Shown here: one piece after another, positions 47,625-57,331 of the stretch | Numbering within the stretch: the stretch's first letter is position 1 | Layout: each line of letters starts with the position of its first letter | Origin: DASRDZ01 sp035652335 | Lineage (GTDB): Bacteria; Chloroflexota; Dormibacteria; Aeolococcales; Aeolococcaceae | Length of the DNA stretch: 64,000 nt | Direction: 5' to 3' | Assembly: GCA_035652335.1 (NCBI GenBank) | Contig: DASRDZ010000056.1 | Span: 22,323-86,322 of the forward strand | Translations under genes and position numbers: made by a program | The notes under the pieces: model-generated | What the model saw: only the letters and a program-made list of their open reading frames with translations | What the model was told of the DNA's origin: nothing | Databases searched by the model: none

Positions 47625-50003
47625 TCACGTGGTGTGACGTCGGCGCCGGCCCAGCCAGAGCGCCCCGCCCAGCACCGCCACGGCGAGCCCTGCCGCCAGC
47701 GGGGCCGAGGCGACCACCCCCGAGGTGTTGGGGATGGCCAGCGGCGTGGCGCCCGTCGCCGGAGGAGTCGACCCGTTGCCGCCGCCACCCAGGCCGCCCG
47801 CCTGAGGCAGCGACCCGCCCGCGACGAAGTCGTAGTCGGGGGTCGCGTCCACGAGGGTCGGCATGTTCCCCGAGCCGGGGCCGATGAGGAGCGGGGCGCC
47901 GTTGTCGAGCGCGGCGTAGGCCGTGACGGCTTCGAGCAGCGAGCCCTGCGTCGGGTTTCCGACCAGGTTGGCAGGAACGGTGATGCTGATGTCGTTGCCG
48001 TTCTGGCTGCCCTGCACGGCGGTGCCGCCGCTGTAGTCGACCAGGGTCGCCACCGTCTGCCCGTTGAGGCCGGGGCGGTCGAACGACTTGGCCGGGCCGG
48101 CCGAGAAGCTCAGGGCACCGCCGCTGTTCGACTGCGCCCGGGCGAAGTAGATCGTGTGGTTGAACTGCCAGGTGGTCAGGTACCAGACGTTGGGCTGGGT
48201 CGTCGCCGGGCTGCTGATGCTGCTCAGGTCCTTGGCATCGACGTGGATGGTGAGGTTGCTGCCGTCCCAGTCGATCTTCGAGCCGGTGAGGTCGAGCTGG
48301 GGCTGCTCCTGCTGCGCACCCTGGGTCGGGTCGACGGGGTAGAGCGCGTCGCCGGTGGCGTCGCTGATGCCGGAGGTGGGCGCGGTGCTGAAGCGCGTGT
48401 CGCTGACGTCGCCGCTGCCGATCAGCCGCGGGCCGGAGACCTCACGGGCCGTCTCGGTGAGGGGCAGTCCGGGGATGAGCGTGGAGGGATCGGTGGCCAG
48501 CAGGTTGCTGTCGTTGGCCCAGGTCATCTGCAGCGCGCCGTCGGGGCCGATGTCGCAGCTGATGAAGTCGGCCATGTTGCGGTTGCCGACGTTCTGGATG
48601 CAGCCCACCGTGCCCTGCAGGCACATGTCGTTGATGTGGTTCGGGCCGACGCCGACCATCTGCTGCTCGAAGCTGGGATGGGCGTCGAGGCCGTCGGTGG
48701 TCACCGCCATGAAGGGGTGCCACTGGCGCAGGGTGCCGCTGTCCTGCGCGCTGGGATGCTCGCGGACGTTGGTGCCCAGCCAGACGAAGCCGAGCTTGCC
48801 CGGGTCGCCGACGGACATCCAGCCGAAGTCGGTGGTCGCCGTCTGCGCACCCTGGTCGACGCGGACGGGCGTCGACCAGTGCTTGTGCAGCGGGGCGTCG
48901 GTGGAATACGTGTAGTAGATGTGCCACGCGGTGTCGTCGGCGATCGGCTGGGTGGGGTCGGTGAATCCATCGCCCTCGATGTACGCTTCGTAGAGGGTGC
49001 CGTTCGAGTCCATGCCCAACACCGGGAAGAGGCTGTTGGGCTCGCGCATCGGCTTGCCGTCAGGATCGGTGGTCACTGCCGGCTGGTAGCTGAGCGCCGA
49101 GAACTGGCCGATGTTGGCGGGATTCGGCGATGCCTGCGGTGCGCCGATGGCGACGCCGACCTCGTTGTCCGTCGCGCCGTTGGGGCACCCGGTTGAGTTG
49201 GCGGAGTTGGCGCCTGCGCAGGTGACGCCCGTGTAGACGTAGCCCGTCCTCGGATCGACCACGGTGTTGCCGTGCTCGCTGAAGGACTGGAAGGTGCCGC
49301 CTTCCTGGAAGGTGTTGGTGAGGATGGTGTCCCCGGTGACGCCGGGATCGGCGGCGTGGAAGGTGACTCCGTCGTCGCTCCACCCGAACGCCAGGCCGCC
49401 GTCGCTCGGGCCGTTGGGGCCTGTCGCCCCCGCGCAGCCCGCGCAGAGCCAGGAGAGGTAGACGATCGGCTTGCCGCCGTCGGCGACGCTCTGCGGCGCG
49501 GTCGTCGAGTCGAGCACGCCCTCGAAGGGGCGGTCGGCGGTCATGCCCGGTGCGGTGGCGCACTGGGTGGTCACGGCGCCTGTCGTGCCGTCGACCTTGG
49601 CGGAGCCGATGTCGGCCAGCGCCTCCTGGTCGGTGAGGTACACGTCGCCGGTCTTGCGGTCCATCACGGCGAGGCTGTCGCCGCCACCCGCGCCGGGGCA
49701 GATCCAGTGGCCCTGCGAGGGGCCGAGCATCGGGTAGGTCAGGCCGCCGTCGCGGGTGTGCCAGAAGAAGGAGGTCTGCGCGCCCGAGCCGGCGGGCCCG
49801 GTGATCAGCGCCTGGTTGCCGTTGTCGACGAGGATGTCCGGCTCGCCCACCCCGCGAATGGGGTCGACCACGGTCGGGATGCCGACGGTGAAGGCCGTCT
49901 GCGCATGGGTGGTGAGCGCGGGGGTGCCGGCCAGCGGCAGCGCGACGGCGGCGGCTCCCCCGAGGGCGATGCCGAGACGGGCGAGGCGGCGGGCGGTGAT
50001 CAC
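47625..50003 (-). CDS. Large secreted, C-terminally anchored BNR/sialidase-like protein
   Basis: 792 residues from GTG 50001-50003, SD AAGGAAG. Signal peptide (about 1-35, ends LTTHAQ). The N-terminal 450 residues show beta-propeller features (EPDILVDNGNQALITG, HTRDGGLTYP as an Asp-box-like turn), followed by beta-sandwich regions. The end is sortase-like: IPNTSG, a hydrophobic helix, then GRRRRHTT. Probably surface-anchored; substrate unknown. A truncated copy of its last part lies at 45781-45860. Confidence 0.7.
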   Translation of the reverse strand: MITARRLARLGIALGGAAAVALPLAGTPALTTHAQTAFTVGIPTVVDPIRGVGEPDILVDNGNQALITGPAGSGAQTSFFWHTRDGGLTYPMLGPSQGHWICPGAGGGDSLAVMDRKTGDVYLTDQEALADIGSAKVDGTTGAVTTQCATAPGMTADRPFEGVLDSTTAPQSVADGGKPIVYLSWLCAGCAGATGPNGPSDGGLAFGWSDDGVTFHAADPGVTGDTILTNTFQEGGTFQSFSEHGNTVVDPRTGYVYTGVTCAGANSANSTGCPNGATDNEVGVAIGAPQASPNPANIGQFSALSYQPAVTTDPDGKPMREPNSLFPVLGMDSNGTLYEAYIEGDGFTDPTQPIADDTAWHIYYTYSTDAPLHKHWSTPVRVDQGAQTATTDFGWMSVGDPGKLGFVWLGTNVREHPSAQDSGTLRQWHPFMAVTTDGLDAHPSFEQQMVGVGPNHINDMCLQGTVGCIQNVGNRNMADFISCDIGPDGALQMTWANDSNLLATDPSTLIPGLPLTETAREVSGPRLIGSGDVSDTRFSTAPTSGISDATGDALYPVDPTQGAQQEQPQLDLTGSKIDWDGSNLTIHVDAKDLSSISSPATTQPNVWYLTTWQFNHTIYFARAQSNSGGALSFSAGPAKSFDRPGLNGQTVATLVDYSGGTAVQGSQNGNDISITVPANLVGNPTQGSLLEAVTAYAALDNGAPLLIGPGSGNMPTLVDATPDYDFVAGGSLPQAGGLGGGGNGSTPPATGATPLAIPNTSGVVASAPLAAGLAVAVLGGALWLGRRRRHTT

Positions 50004-50097
50004 GTTGTCTTCCTTCTCCCCTGAGCACGCGCAGACACAGCCGTGGCTGGCTGCATACGGGGGAAGACGCCCGACCCGGCGCCGATATTGCGCTGGC

Positions 50098-52512
50098 CTA
50101 TTCCTCGCCGAGGTCGGCGAGCAGCTCGTCGACCTGGATGACGTCCATCAGCACCTCGCGCGACTTGCTGCCCTCGTAGGGGCCGACCACGCGATGCTCG
50201 GCGAGCTGGTCGACGAGCCGCGCCGCGCGGGTGTAGCCGACGTTGAGCTTGCGCTGCAGCAGCGAGGCGGCGGCGCGCCCCTCCGCGGCGACGCAGTGGG
50301 CGGCCTTGGCGAAGAGCGGGTCGCGCTTGCCGGCGTCCCTGGCCCAGGAGACCGTCGCCTCGACGTGGAAGATCTCCTCCTGGTACTCCGGCCTGCCCTG
50401 CTGCTTCCAGTGGGTGATCAGCGCGTCGAGCTCGCGGTCGCTGACGAAGGCGCCCTGCAGGCGGCGCGGCTTGCCCTCGTCGATGGGCAGGTAGAGCATG
50501 TCGCCGCGGCCGAGCAGCTTCTCCGCACCCATCTCGTCGAGGATGACGCGGGAGTCGACGCCGCTCGACACGGCGAAGGCGACGCGCGAGGGGATGTTCG
50601 CCTTGATCAGGCCGGTGATGATGTCGGCGGAGGGGCGCTGCGTGGCCACGATGAGATGGATGCCGACGGCGCGGGCCAGCTGCGCGATTCGGCAGATGAG
50701 GTCCTCGATCTCGCCGGCGGCGACCATCATCAGGTCGGCCAGCTCGTCGACGACGGTGACGATGTACGGCAGCGGCTGCAGGCCCAGGCCGGGCGCCCGC
50801 TCGTTGAAGGCGGCGATGTTGCGCGCGCCGTGCGAGGCGAAGAGCTTGTAGCGCTCCTCCATCTCCCGTACCGCCCAGCGCAGCGACGCCACCGCCGCCT
50901 CGGGCTCGACCACCACCGGGACGAGCAGGTGCGGGATGTCGGCGAAGCCGCTCAGCTCCACGCGCTTGGGGTCGATGAGGATGAGCTTCAGCTCGTTGGG
51001 CGTGTGCTGCAGCAGGAAGCCTCCGAGGATCGCGTTGATGCACACCGACTTGCCGCTGCCGGTGGCGCCGGCGACGAGGAGGTGGGGCATGCGCGCCAGG
51101 TCGCCGACCACGGGGTGCCCGCTGACGTCGGCGCCGAGTGCGACGGCCAGCCGGTTGCGCGCGTCGGAGAAGCCCGGCGACTGCACCACCTGCTTGAGGG
51201 TGACGAGCTGCGCCGCCTTGTTGGGCACCTCGACGCCGATCGCCGCCTTGCCGGGGATGGGGGCCTGGATGCGGATCGGCGCCGCCAGGGCGAGGGCCAG
51301 GTCGGTCTGGTGGTTGACGATCTTCCTGACCGGAACTCCGGGGCCGGGCTGCAGCTCGTACTGGGTCACCGTCGGCCCGCTGTTGACTCCGCGCACGTGC
51401 GCCTCGACGCCGAACGACTGCAGGGTCCGCTCGATGGCGACAGAGGTGGCCCGAACCTCCTGCTCCAGGCGCTCGCGCTTGCCGGTGACGGTGTCGAGCA
51501 GGTCGCTGCTGGGCAGCACCCACAACTTCTCGGGCTCCTCGACCACCTCGCCCGCGTGGGCCAGGGCGACGTCGGGGACCTCGCCGAGCTCCGGCTTCTC
51601 CGGCCTGGCCGCGGCGGCAAGGCCGGCGTCGATCGGCAGGCCCTCGAACTCGCGCTGGAAGGGCTCGACGGGCCCGGGGACGGCGGGGTGCGCCACCTCG
51701 GGCTCAGGATCGGGCTGGCTGCGCAGCTTCTCCAGGTCGAAGTCGAGGTCGTCGGTGGGCAGGAGCGGCGGGAGCGGCGGGGCGTCGACGGGCAGGAGGG
51801 CGGGCACCGGCGTCCCGGCCCGAGCTGGTGCACCGGGCACCGCCTCCCCTGTCCTGACGGCCCGCCCGCGCAGCTGGCGCGCCGGTTCGGCAGCCGTCTG
51901 CACCTGCGGCTCCGACTCGCGCGCGACCCGTTGCGCCTCCCGCTGCTCCGCCCACCACGCCGCCACCGCCGCGGCGATGCGTCCAACTCTGAGCTCCACC
52001 GCCAGCACCAGGCCGAGGCAGGCGAGCACGAGCATGCTCGCCGCCGTGGCCGCGTCGCCGAGGCGGGCGCCGATGCCGGGGCCCAGGTGCTGGCCGACCA
52101 CGCCCGCGCTGCCCGGCGCCGCCAGGCCGAGGAAGCCGAGCGAGGCGAAGACGGTGACGAGGCTGCCCAGCGCGCCGAGCAGGCCGCCCGTCCAGCCGCG
52201 CCGCCCCAGCACGCGCACCCCGGCGACGACGAAGCCCGCGGCGGCCAGCCAGGCGCCGGCGCCGAAGGTGGCGAAGAGCCAGTCGTGCACCCGCGAGGCG
52301 ATCGAGCCGCCGCCCGGAAGGGCGAGGACCGCGGCGAGGATCAGCCCGAGGCCGATGGCGGCGACGCCGCCCAGCTCGCGGCGCTGATCCGGGGTCAGGA
52401 GCGGGGGCCGAGGCTTCCTTGCCGGAGGACGGCGGCGCGCTGCTGCGCTGGGGCGCCGCCGCGCGGGCGTGCTGCGACGAGCGGAGGGCCGAGGGGGTGC
52501 CGAACGGGCCAT
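50098..52512 (-). CDS. ftsK: FtsK/SpoIIIE DNA translocase
   Basis: 804 residues. Four transmembrane helices in the first 190 residues, Pro-rich linker, RecA-like motor (GATGSGKSVCINAIL Walker A; YIVTVVDELADLMM Walker B; ATQRPSAD) and a C-terminal gamma winged helix (about 735-800: QRKLNVGYTRAARLVDQLAE). Pumps DNA at the septum and activates Xer recombination at dif. Relevant to the dif-like site and xer gene at 16.2 kb. Confidence 0.95.
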   Translation of the reverse strand: MARSAPPRPSARRSTPARRRPSAAARRRPPARKPRPPLLTPDQRRELGGVAAIGLGLILAAVLALPGGGSIASRVHDWLFATFGAGAWLAAAGFVVAGVRVLGRRGWTGGLLGALGSLVTVFASLGFLGLAAPGSAGVVGQHLGPGIGARLGDAATAASMLVLACLGLVLAVELRVGRIAAAVAAWWAEQREAQRVARESEPQVQTAAEPARQLRGRAVRTGEAVPGAPARAGTPVPALLPVDAPPLPPLLPTDDLDFDLEKLRSQPDPEPEVAHPAVPGPVEPFQREFEGLPIDAGLAAAARPEKPELGEVPDVALAHAGEVVEEPEKLWVLPSSDLLDTVTGKRERLEQEVRATSVAIERTLQSFGVEAHVRGVNSGPTVTQYELQPGPGVPVRKIVNHQTDLALALAAPIRIQAPIPGKAAIGVEVPNKAAQLVTLKQVVQSPGFSDARNRLAVALGADVSGHPVVGDLARMPHLLVAGATGSGKSVCINAILGGFLLQHTPNELKLILIDPKRVELSGFADIPHLLVPVVVEPEAAVASLRWAVREMEERYKLFASHGARNIAAFNERAPGLGLQPLPYIVTVVDELADLMMVAAGEIEDLICRIAQLARAVGIHLIVATQRPSADIITGLIKANIPSRVAFAVSSGVDSRVILDEMGAEKLLGRGDMLYLPIDEGKPRRLQGAFVSDRELDALITHWKQQGRPEYQEEIFHVEATVSWARDAGKRDPLFAKAAHCVAAEGRAAASLLQRKLNVGYTRAARLVDQLAEHRVVGPYEGSKSREVLMDVIQVDELLADLGEE

Positions 52513-52618
52513 GGCGGCGGCGACAGCCTCGTGTGGAGCGTGGGGTGAGGCGATGGGCTGCGGCCGGCGGCGCCGGTCGAGCGGGTGCTGAGGATCGTAG
52601 CACCGAAACGGCCGTTCG

Positions 52619-54304
52619 TCAGATCTCCGTGACCACCGGGAGGATCATCGGCCGCCGGCGGGTGCGCTGGTAGAAGAAGCGCCCCAGGGAATCGTGGATG
52701 GCCGACTGCCAGACCTGCCAGCCGGCGTCCGGCTCCAGCTTGCCGACCGCCTTGAGCACGTCCTCGCGCGCCTCTTCGAAGAGGGTGTCGATCCCGGTGT
52801 CCTCGATGAAGCCGCGGGAGACGAGGTCCGGCCCGGCGACGACGGCGCCGCTGGAGCGCTCCACCGCCAGCACCACGATGACCACCCCGTCCTGGGCCAG
52901 CAGCCGGCGGTCGCGCAGCACCACGTCGCCGGCCTCGTCGATGCTGAGCCCGTCGACGTAGACGTAGCCCGCCGGGGCACGCCGGCCGGTGCGGTGGATG
53001 CCGTCCTCGTTGACCTCGACGACGGTGCCGTTGTCGATGGGCACCACGTTCTCCGGCGGGATGCCGACGCTCCTGGCCAGCTCCGCGTGGATGGCCAGGT
53101 GGCGGTACTCGCCGTGCACGGGGACGAAGTAGCGGGGACGCGTCAGCGTCATGAGCAGCTTCAGCTCCTCGCGCGAGGCGTGACCCGAGGCGTGCACGCG
53201 ATGCCGCGAGGAGTGGAAGACGCGCGCGCCGTGGCGGTACAGGTTGTTGACGGTGCGGTGCACCAGCTCCTCGTTGCCGGGGATGGGGTTGGCGCTGAGG
53301 ATGACGGTGTCGCCCGACTTCAGCTGGATGATGGGGTGCTCGCCGCTGGCGATGCGCGTCAGCGCGGAGAGCGGCTCCCCCTGCGAGCCGGTGCAGAGCA
53401 CGAGCAGCTCGTCGTCCTTCAGCTTGTCGAGCTGGCGGGGCCAGACCAGCTGGCCGCTGGAGACCTTGAGGAAGCCCAGCTCCTGGGCGACCTGCGCGTT
53501 GTTCATCATCGAGCGGCCGACCAGGATCGCCTTGCGGCCGCAGCCCTCGGCGCAGTCCATCGCCTGCTGCAGGCGGGAGATGTTGGAGGCGAAGGTGGCC
53601 ATGATGATGCGGCCGTCGGTCGACTCGAAGATGTGGGAGAGCTCCTCCCCCACCGTGCGCTCGCTGGGCGTGATGCCCTCGGACTCGCTGTTCGTCGAGT
53701 CGCTGAGCAGCAGCAGCACGCCCTCGTCGCCGAGCCGCGCCAGGCGGGCCAGGTCGGGCGGCTGGCCGTTGATCGGCGTGTGGTCCATCTTGAAGTCGCC
53801 GCTGTGGATGATCACGCCGAGCGGCGTGTGGATCGCCAGCGCGCACGCGTCGGGGATGGAATGGGTGGCGCGGACGAACTCCACCGACATGGCGCCGAGC
53901 TGCACGGTGTCGCCGTGGCGCACGGTGTGCAGGTCGGTGGACTCCAGCAGGCGATGCTCGCGCAGCTTGTTGCGCAGGATGCCCAGGGTGAGACCCGTGC
54001 CGTAGACGGACACCGGCAGCCTCGGCAGGATGTAGGGCAGCCCGCCGATGTGGTCCTCGTGCCCGTGGGTCAGCACGATGGCGCGCACCTGGCCGTGACG
54101 CTCGATCAGCCAGTTGATGTCGGGGATGACCAGATCGATGCCGAGCATCTCCTGCTCGGGGAACATCAGCCCGGCGTCGACGACGACGATGTCGTCCTCG
54201 TACTGCACCGCCAGCATGTTGCGGCCGATCTCCCCCAGCCCGCCCAGGGGGACGATGGTCAGGCGCCCCGTCCCTGCCTCCGCAGCGGACTCGACGGCGG
54301 TCAT
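52619..54304 (-). CDS. rnj: Ribonuclease J
   Basis: 561 residues. Metallo-beta-lactamase core with LTHGHEDHIGGLPYIL (HxHxDH), beta-CASP region including SDSTNSESEGITPSE, HxSGHASREELK, and a C-terminal domain. Dual 5'-3' exo and endoribonuclease. Lies 2 bp from the UDG gene in the dapA-udg-rnj-ftsK run. Confidence 0.95.
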   Translation of the reverse strand: MTAVESAAEAGTGRLTIVPLGGLGEIGRNMLAVQYEDDIVVVDAGLMFPEQEMLGIDLVIPDINWLIERHGQVRAIVLTHGHEDHIGGLPYILPRLPVSVYGTGLTLGILRNKLREHRLLESTDLHTVRHGDTVQLGAMSVEFVRATHSIPDACALAIHTPLGVIIHSGDFKMDHTPINGQPPDLARLARLGDEGVLLLLSDSTNSESEGITPSERTVGEELSHIFESTDGRIIMATFASNISRLQQAMDCAEGCGRKAILVGRSMMNNAQVAQELGFLKVSSGQLVWPRQLDKLKDDELLVLCTGSQGEPLSALTRIASGEHPIIQLKSGDTVILSANPIPGNEELVHRTVNNLYRHGARVFHSSRHRVHASGHASREELKLLMTLTRPRYFVPVHGEYRHLAIHAELARSVGIPPENVVPIDNGTVVEVNEDGIHRTGRRAPAGYVYVDGLSIDEAGDVVLRDRRLLAQDGVVIVVLAVERSSGAVVAGPDLVSRGFIEDTGIDTLFEEAREDVLKAVGKLEPDAGWQVWQSAIHDSLGRFFYQRTRRRPMILPVVTEI

Positions 54305-54306
54305 GC

Positions 54307-54969
54307 TCAGAACAGGGTCATCTGCTCGTGGGCGGCAGCGACCGCCTCAGCCTCGGCGTCGCTCATCGCCGTGGCGGCGGCGACGCGGGCGCGCTCGGCC
54401 TCGGCATCGTCGAGGTACTGGCGCACCCGGCGCATGTCCTCCTGCAGGGTCCCCAGCATGCTGCCGTTGTAGAGCGCCGCCGCGGGGTGGTAGAGCGGCA
54501 CGTAGAGCCGCCCGCGGTCGCGGATGCGGGTGCCGTGCGCGCGCGAGATGCTCGGCGCGCCGGGAAGGATGCGCTGCAGCGCATGCCTGCCCAGAAGCAG
54601 GATGACGTCGGGTTTGATCAGCTCCACCTGCGCGTCGAGGAACCGGGCGCAGGCCTCCACCTCCTCCGGAAGCGGGTCGCGATTGCCGGGTGGGCGGCAC
54701 TTCAGCACGTTGCAGATGTAGAGGTCGGCGCGCTCCAGGCCGACGCCTTCCAGCAGCTTGGTGAGCAGCTGTCCCGCCGAGCCGACGAAGGGACGGCCGG
54801 TGCGGTCCTCGGTCTCCCCGGGCGCCTCCCCCACCGCCATGATCCGTGCGGTCACCGGCCCGTCGCCCGGCACCGCCTGGATGCGCGTCCGCGAGAGCGG
54901 ACAGGCGACGCAGGCGCGGATCTGCTCGTGCAGAGCCTCGAGCGCCGCCGCGCCCGCCGCCTCGGTCAT
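54307..54969 (-). CDS. Type-4 uracil-DNA glycosylase
   Basis: 220 residues from ATG 54967-54969, overlapping the dapA stop. Family-4 motifs: 4Fe-4S cysteines (CVACPL, CNVLKCRPPGNRDP and a later Cys), GEAPGETEDRTGRPFVGSAG and the catalytic-loop HPAAAL. Removes uracil from DNA. The C-terminal 45 residues form an extra acidic helix. Confidence 0.92.
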   Translation of the reverse strand: MTEAAGAAALEALHEQIRACVACPLSRTRIQAVPGDGPVTARIMAVGEAPGETEDRTGRPFVGSAGQLLTKLLEGVGLERADLYICNVLKCRPPGNRDPLPEEVEACARFLDAQVELIKPDVILLLGRHALQRILPGAPSISRAHGTRIRDRGRLYVPLYHPAAALYNGSMLGTLQEDMRRVRQYLDDAEAERARVAAATAMSDAEAEAVAAAHEQMTLF

Positions 54970-55880
54970 GCGCTCGCCGCGGCCGCCGACGGCTGGGGAA
55001 GCTCGACCAGGTCGCCCGCCGCCTCGAGCACCGCACGCAACCGCGCGCTGCGCTCGGCGTCGAGCGGCACCAGCGGCAGGCGCGGCACACCGACGTCGAG
55101 GCCGAGCATGGTCACCGCGGCCTTGACGGCGATGGGATTGGCGGTCATGAAGAGTGCCTTGAAGAGCGGCAGCAGGCGGCGGTGCAGCGCGCTGGCATGG
55201 GCGACGTCGCCGCCCACGTAGGCGTCGACGAGCCGCCGCATCGCCGGCGCGCAGACGTGCGCCGCGACGCTGATCACGCCGTATGCACCGACGCTCAACT
55301 GTGGCAGCGTGGCCACGTCGTCGCCGCTCCAGACGCGAAAGTCGTCGGGCGCGCCGTCGACGATCTGGGCCACCTGCTCCAGGTCGGCGCACTCCTTGGT
55401 ACCGACGATGTTGGGGTGCTGCGCCAGGCGCAGCTGCAGCGCCGCGGGCATGTTGATCACGCAGCGGCTCGGGATGTTGTACATGACGACCGGCAGCCCG
55501 ACGTCGGCGATCGCCTCGTAGTGGGCGATCAATCCCTCCTCCGGCGGCTTGTTGTAGTACGGCGTGACCACCAGCGCCGCGTCGGCGCCGCGCTGCTGCG
55601 CCTCCCGCGTGAGCGCCACGGACGCCGCCGTGTCGTACGAGCCGGTGCCCATGACCACCGCGTGGTCGGGCAGCGCGGCGCGCACGGTGTCGAGCAGCGA
55701 CAGGCGCTCGTCGGCGTGGAGCGTGGGCGACTCGCCGGTGGTGCCGTTGACCACGACGCCGTCGCAGCCGCCGGCGACCAGGCGGCGGGCCAGCTCGGCG
55801 GCGGCCGGGTGGTTCACCTCGCCGCCGCTGCCGAAGGGGGTGACCATCGCCGTCATCAGGCGTCCCAGGGGTCTCGGCAT
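54966..55880 (-). CDS. dapA: 4-hydroxy-tetrahydrodipicolinate synthase
   Basis: 304 residues. (beta/alpha)8 barrel motifs: GTTGESPTL, YYNKPPEEGL, YNIPSR and the Schiff-base Lys in IVGTKECADLEQ. Condenses pyruvate with aspartate semialdehyde from Asd (56297-57331). Part of the lysine/DAP set with dapB here and dapF-dapL at 25-27 kb. Confidence 0.95.
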   Translation of the reverse strand: MPRPLGRLMTAMVTPFGSGGEVNHPAAAELARRLVAGGCDGVVVNGTTGESPTLHADERLSLLDTVRAALPDHAVVMGTGSYDTAASVALTREAQQRGADAALVVTPYYNKPPEEGLIAHYEAIADVGLPVVMYNIPSRCVINMPAALQLRLAQHPNIVGTKECADLEQVAQIVDGAPDDFRVWSGDDVATLPQLSVGAYGVISVAAHVCAPAMRRLVDAYVGGDVAHASALHRRLLPLFKALFMTANPIAVKAAVTMLGLDVGVPRLPLVPLDAERSARLRAVLEAAGDLVELPQPSAAAASA

Positions 55881-55890
55881 GGGCGCGATT

Positions 55891-56292
55891 CTACGGGCTG
55901 GGAACCAGCACCGCCTGCGTCTGGGTGGTCAGGGCGACGCGCCTGCCCTGCTCGTCGCGGAGGTCGGTCTGCACCACGATCATCGTGCGACCGACGTGGA
56001 CCGGCGCGGCCACCGCCTCGACGACGCCCCCGCGGACCGCCCGAAGCAGGTTGGTCTTCGACTCGATCGTCGCGGTGGAGGCCCCCTCGGGAAGGTTGAG
56101 GAAGGCGCAGGCGGCGCCGACGGTGTCGGCCAGGGTCATCAGCGCGCCGCCGTGGAGGATGCCGCCCAGGGTGCAGAGGTCCTCGCGCCAGGGCATGCGG
56201 CCGCGCACCTCGTCCTTCGACGCCGCCGTGATCTCGATCCCCGCCCGCTCCGCGAAGGGCAGGCGGAAGGCGCTGCCGAGGTCGTCCGCCAC
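55891..56292 (-). CDS. PaaI/hotdog-fold thioesterase
   Basis: 133 residues from GTG 56290-56292 (VADDLGSAFRLPFAERAGIE), overlapping the asd stop region. Hotdog signature LCTLGGILHGGALMTLADTVGAACAF and TATIESKTNLLRAV. Hydrolyses an acyl-CoA; substrate unknown. Embedded in the dap gene run without obvious pathway link. Confidence 0.85.
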   Translation of the reverse strand: MADDLGSAFRLPFAERAGIEITAASKDEVRGRMPWREDLCTLGGILHGGALMTLADTVGAACAFLNLPEGASTATIESKTNLLRAVRGGVVEAVAAPVHVGRTMIVVQTDLRDEQGRRVALTTQTQAVLVPSP

Positions 56293-56296
56293 GCTT

Positions 56297-57331
56297 CTAG
56301 GCGACGGCCGAGCGCGCGGCCCGCCGGGCCAGCACCAGCTCGCCGACCTGGACCGCGTTGGTCGCCGCGCCCTTGCGCAGGTTGTCGACCGACCAGAAGA
56401 GAACCAGCCCGCCGGGGTTGCCCGCGTCGGCGCGGACCCGGCCCACCCAGACGTCGTCGGTCCCCGCGGCCTGGCGGGGCGTGGGATAGCGCTGGTTGGC
56501 CGGGTCGTCGACGTAGCGGACGCCGGGCGCGCCCTGCAGCGCACGCCGCGCGGTCTCCACGTCGGCCGCCCGCTCGAACTCCAGCCAGACCGACCCGCTG
56601 TGCCCCACCGCCACGGGGACCCGGACGGTGCTGACGCTGACGCGCAGCTCGGGCAGGCCGAGCACGCGGCGCGTCTCCTGCACCACCTTGACCTCCTCGT
56701 CGTTGTCGTCACCGTGCATCGACCAGCCGCCGGGCACCACGTTGCCGTGCAGCACGTGGGGGTAGACGCTGTGCTGCGGCTCGCGACCCTCGGCGTCGGC
56801 GACCTCCTGGTCGCGCAGCTCGGCGACCAGGTTGCGCCCGCCGCCGCTCGCCGACTGGTAGGTGGCCACCGTCATCCGCCGCAGCCCGAACTCCTGGTGC
56901 AGGGGGTTGAGCGCCACGGTGAGGGGGATGGCGACGCAGTTGGGGTTGGCGACGATCCCCGGCTCGCCGCTGACCAGCTCGCCGTTGACCTCGGGGACCA
57001 CCAGCGGCACCTGCGGGTCCATGCGGTACCCGCTCGACTTGTCGATGGCCACGCCGCCGCGCTGCGCCACCACCGGCGCGAAGCGCTTGGCCGTGCCCGA
57101 GCCCGCCGCGAAGAAGGCGACGTCGACGCCGTCGAGCGCCTCGTCGGACACCTCGCGCACCGTCAGCGGCCGGCCGCGGAACTGCACCGTGGTGCCCGCG
57201 CTGCGCGCGCTGGCCAGCGGCAGCAGCTCGGCGACGGGGAAGTCGCGCTCCTGGAGGATGCGCAGCACGGTGCTGCCGGCGGCGCCGGTGGCGCCGACGA
57301 CGGCGACGCGGAGGTTCGGGGAGGTGGTCAT
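56297..57331 (-). CDS. asd: Aspartate-semialdehyde dehydrogenase
   Basis: 344 residues from ATG 57329-57331. NADP-binding GATGAAGSTVLRIL, catalytic Cys in NPNCVAIPL, Gln in YQSASGGG, and His in VAVGHSGSVWLEF. Supplies aspartate semialdehyde to DapA. Starts inside the stop of the GNAT gene (ATGA overlap). Confidence 0.94.
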   Translation of the reverse strand: MTTSPNLRVAVVGATGAAGSTVLRILQERDFPVAELLPLASARSAGTTVQFRGRPLTVREVSDEALDGVDVAFFAAGSGTAKRFAPVVAQRGGVAIDKSSGYRMDPQVPLVVPEVNGELVSGEPGIVANPNCVAIPLTVALNPLHQEFGLRRMTVATYQSASGGGRNLVAELRDQEVADAEGREPQHSVYPHVLHGNVVPGGWSMHGDDNDEEVKVVQETRRVLGLPELRVSVSTVRVPVAVGHSGSVWLEFERAADVETARRALQGAPGVRYVDDPANQRYPTPRQAAGTDDVWVGRVRADAGNPGGLVLFWSVDNLRKGAATNAVQVGELVLARRAARSAVA

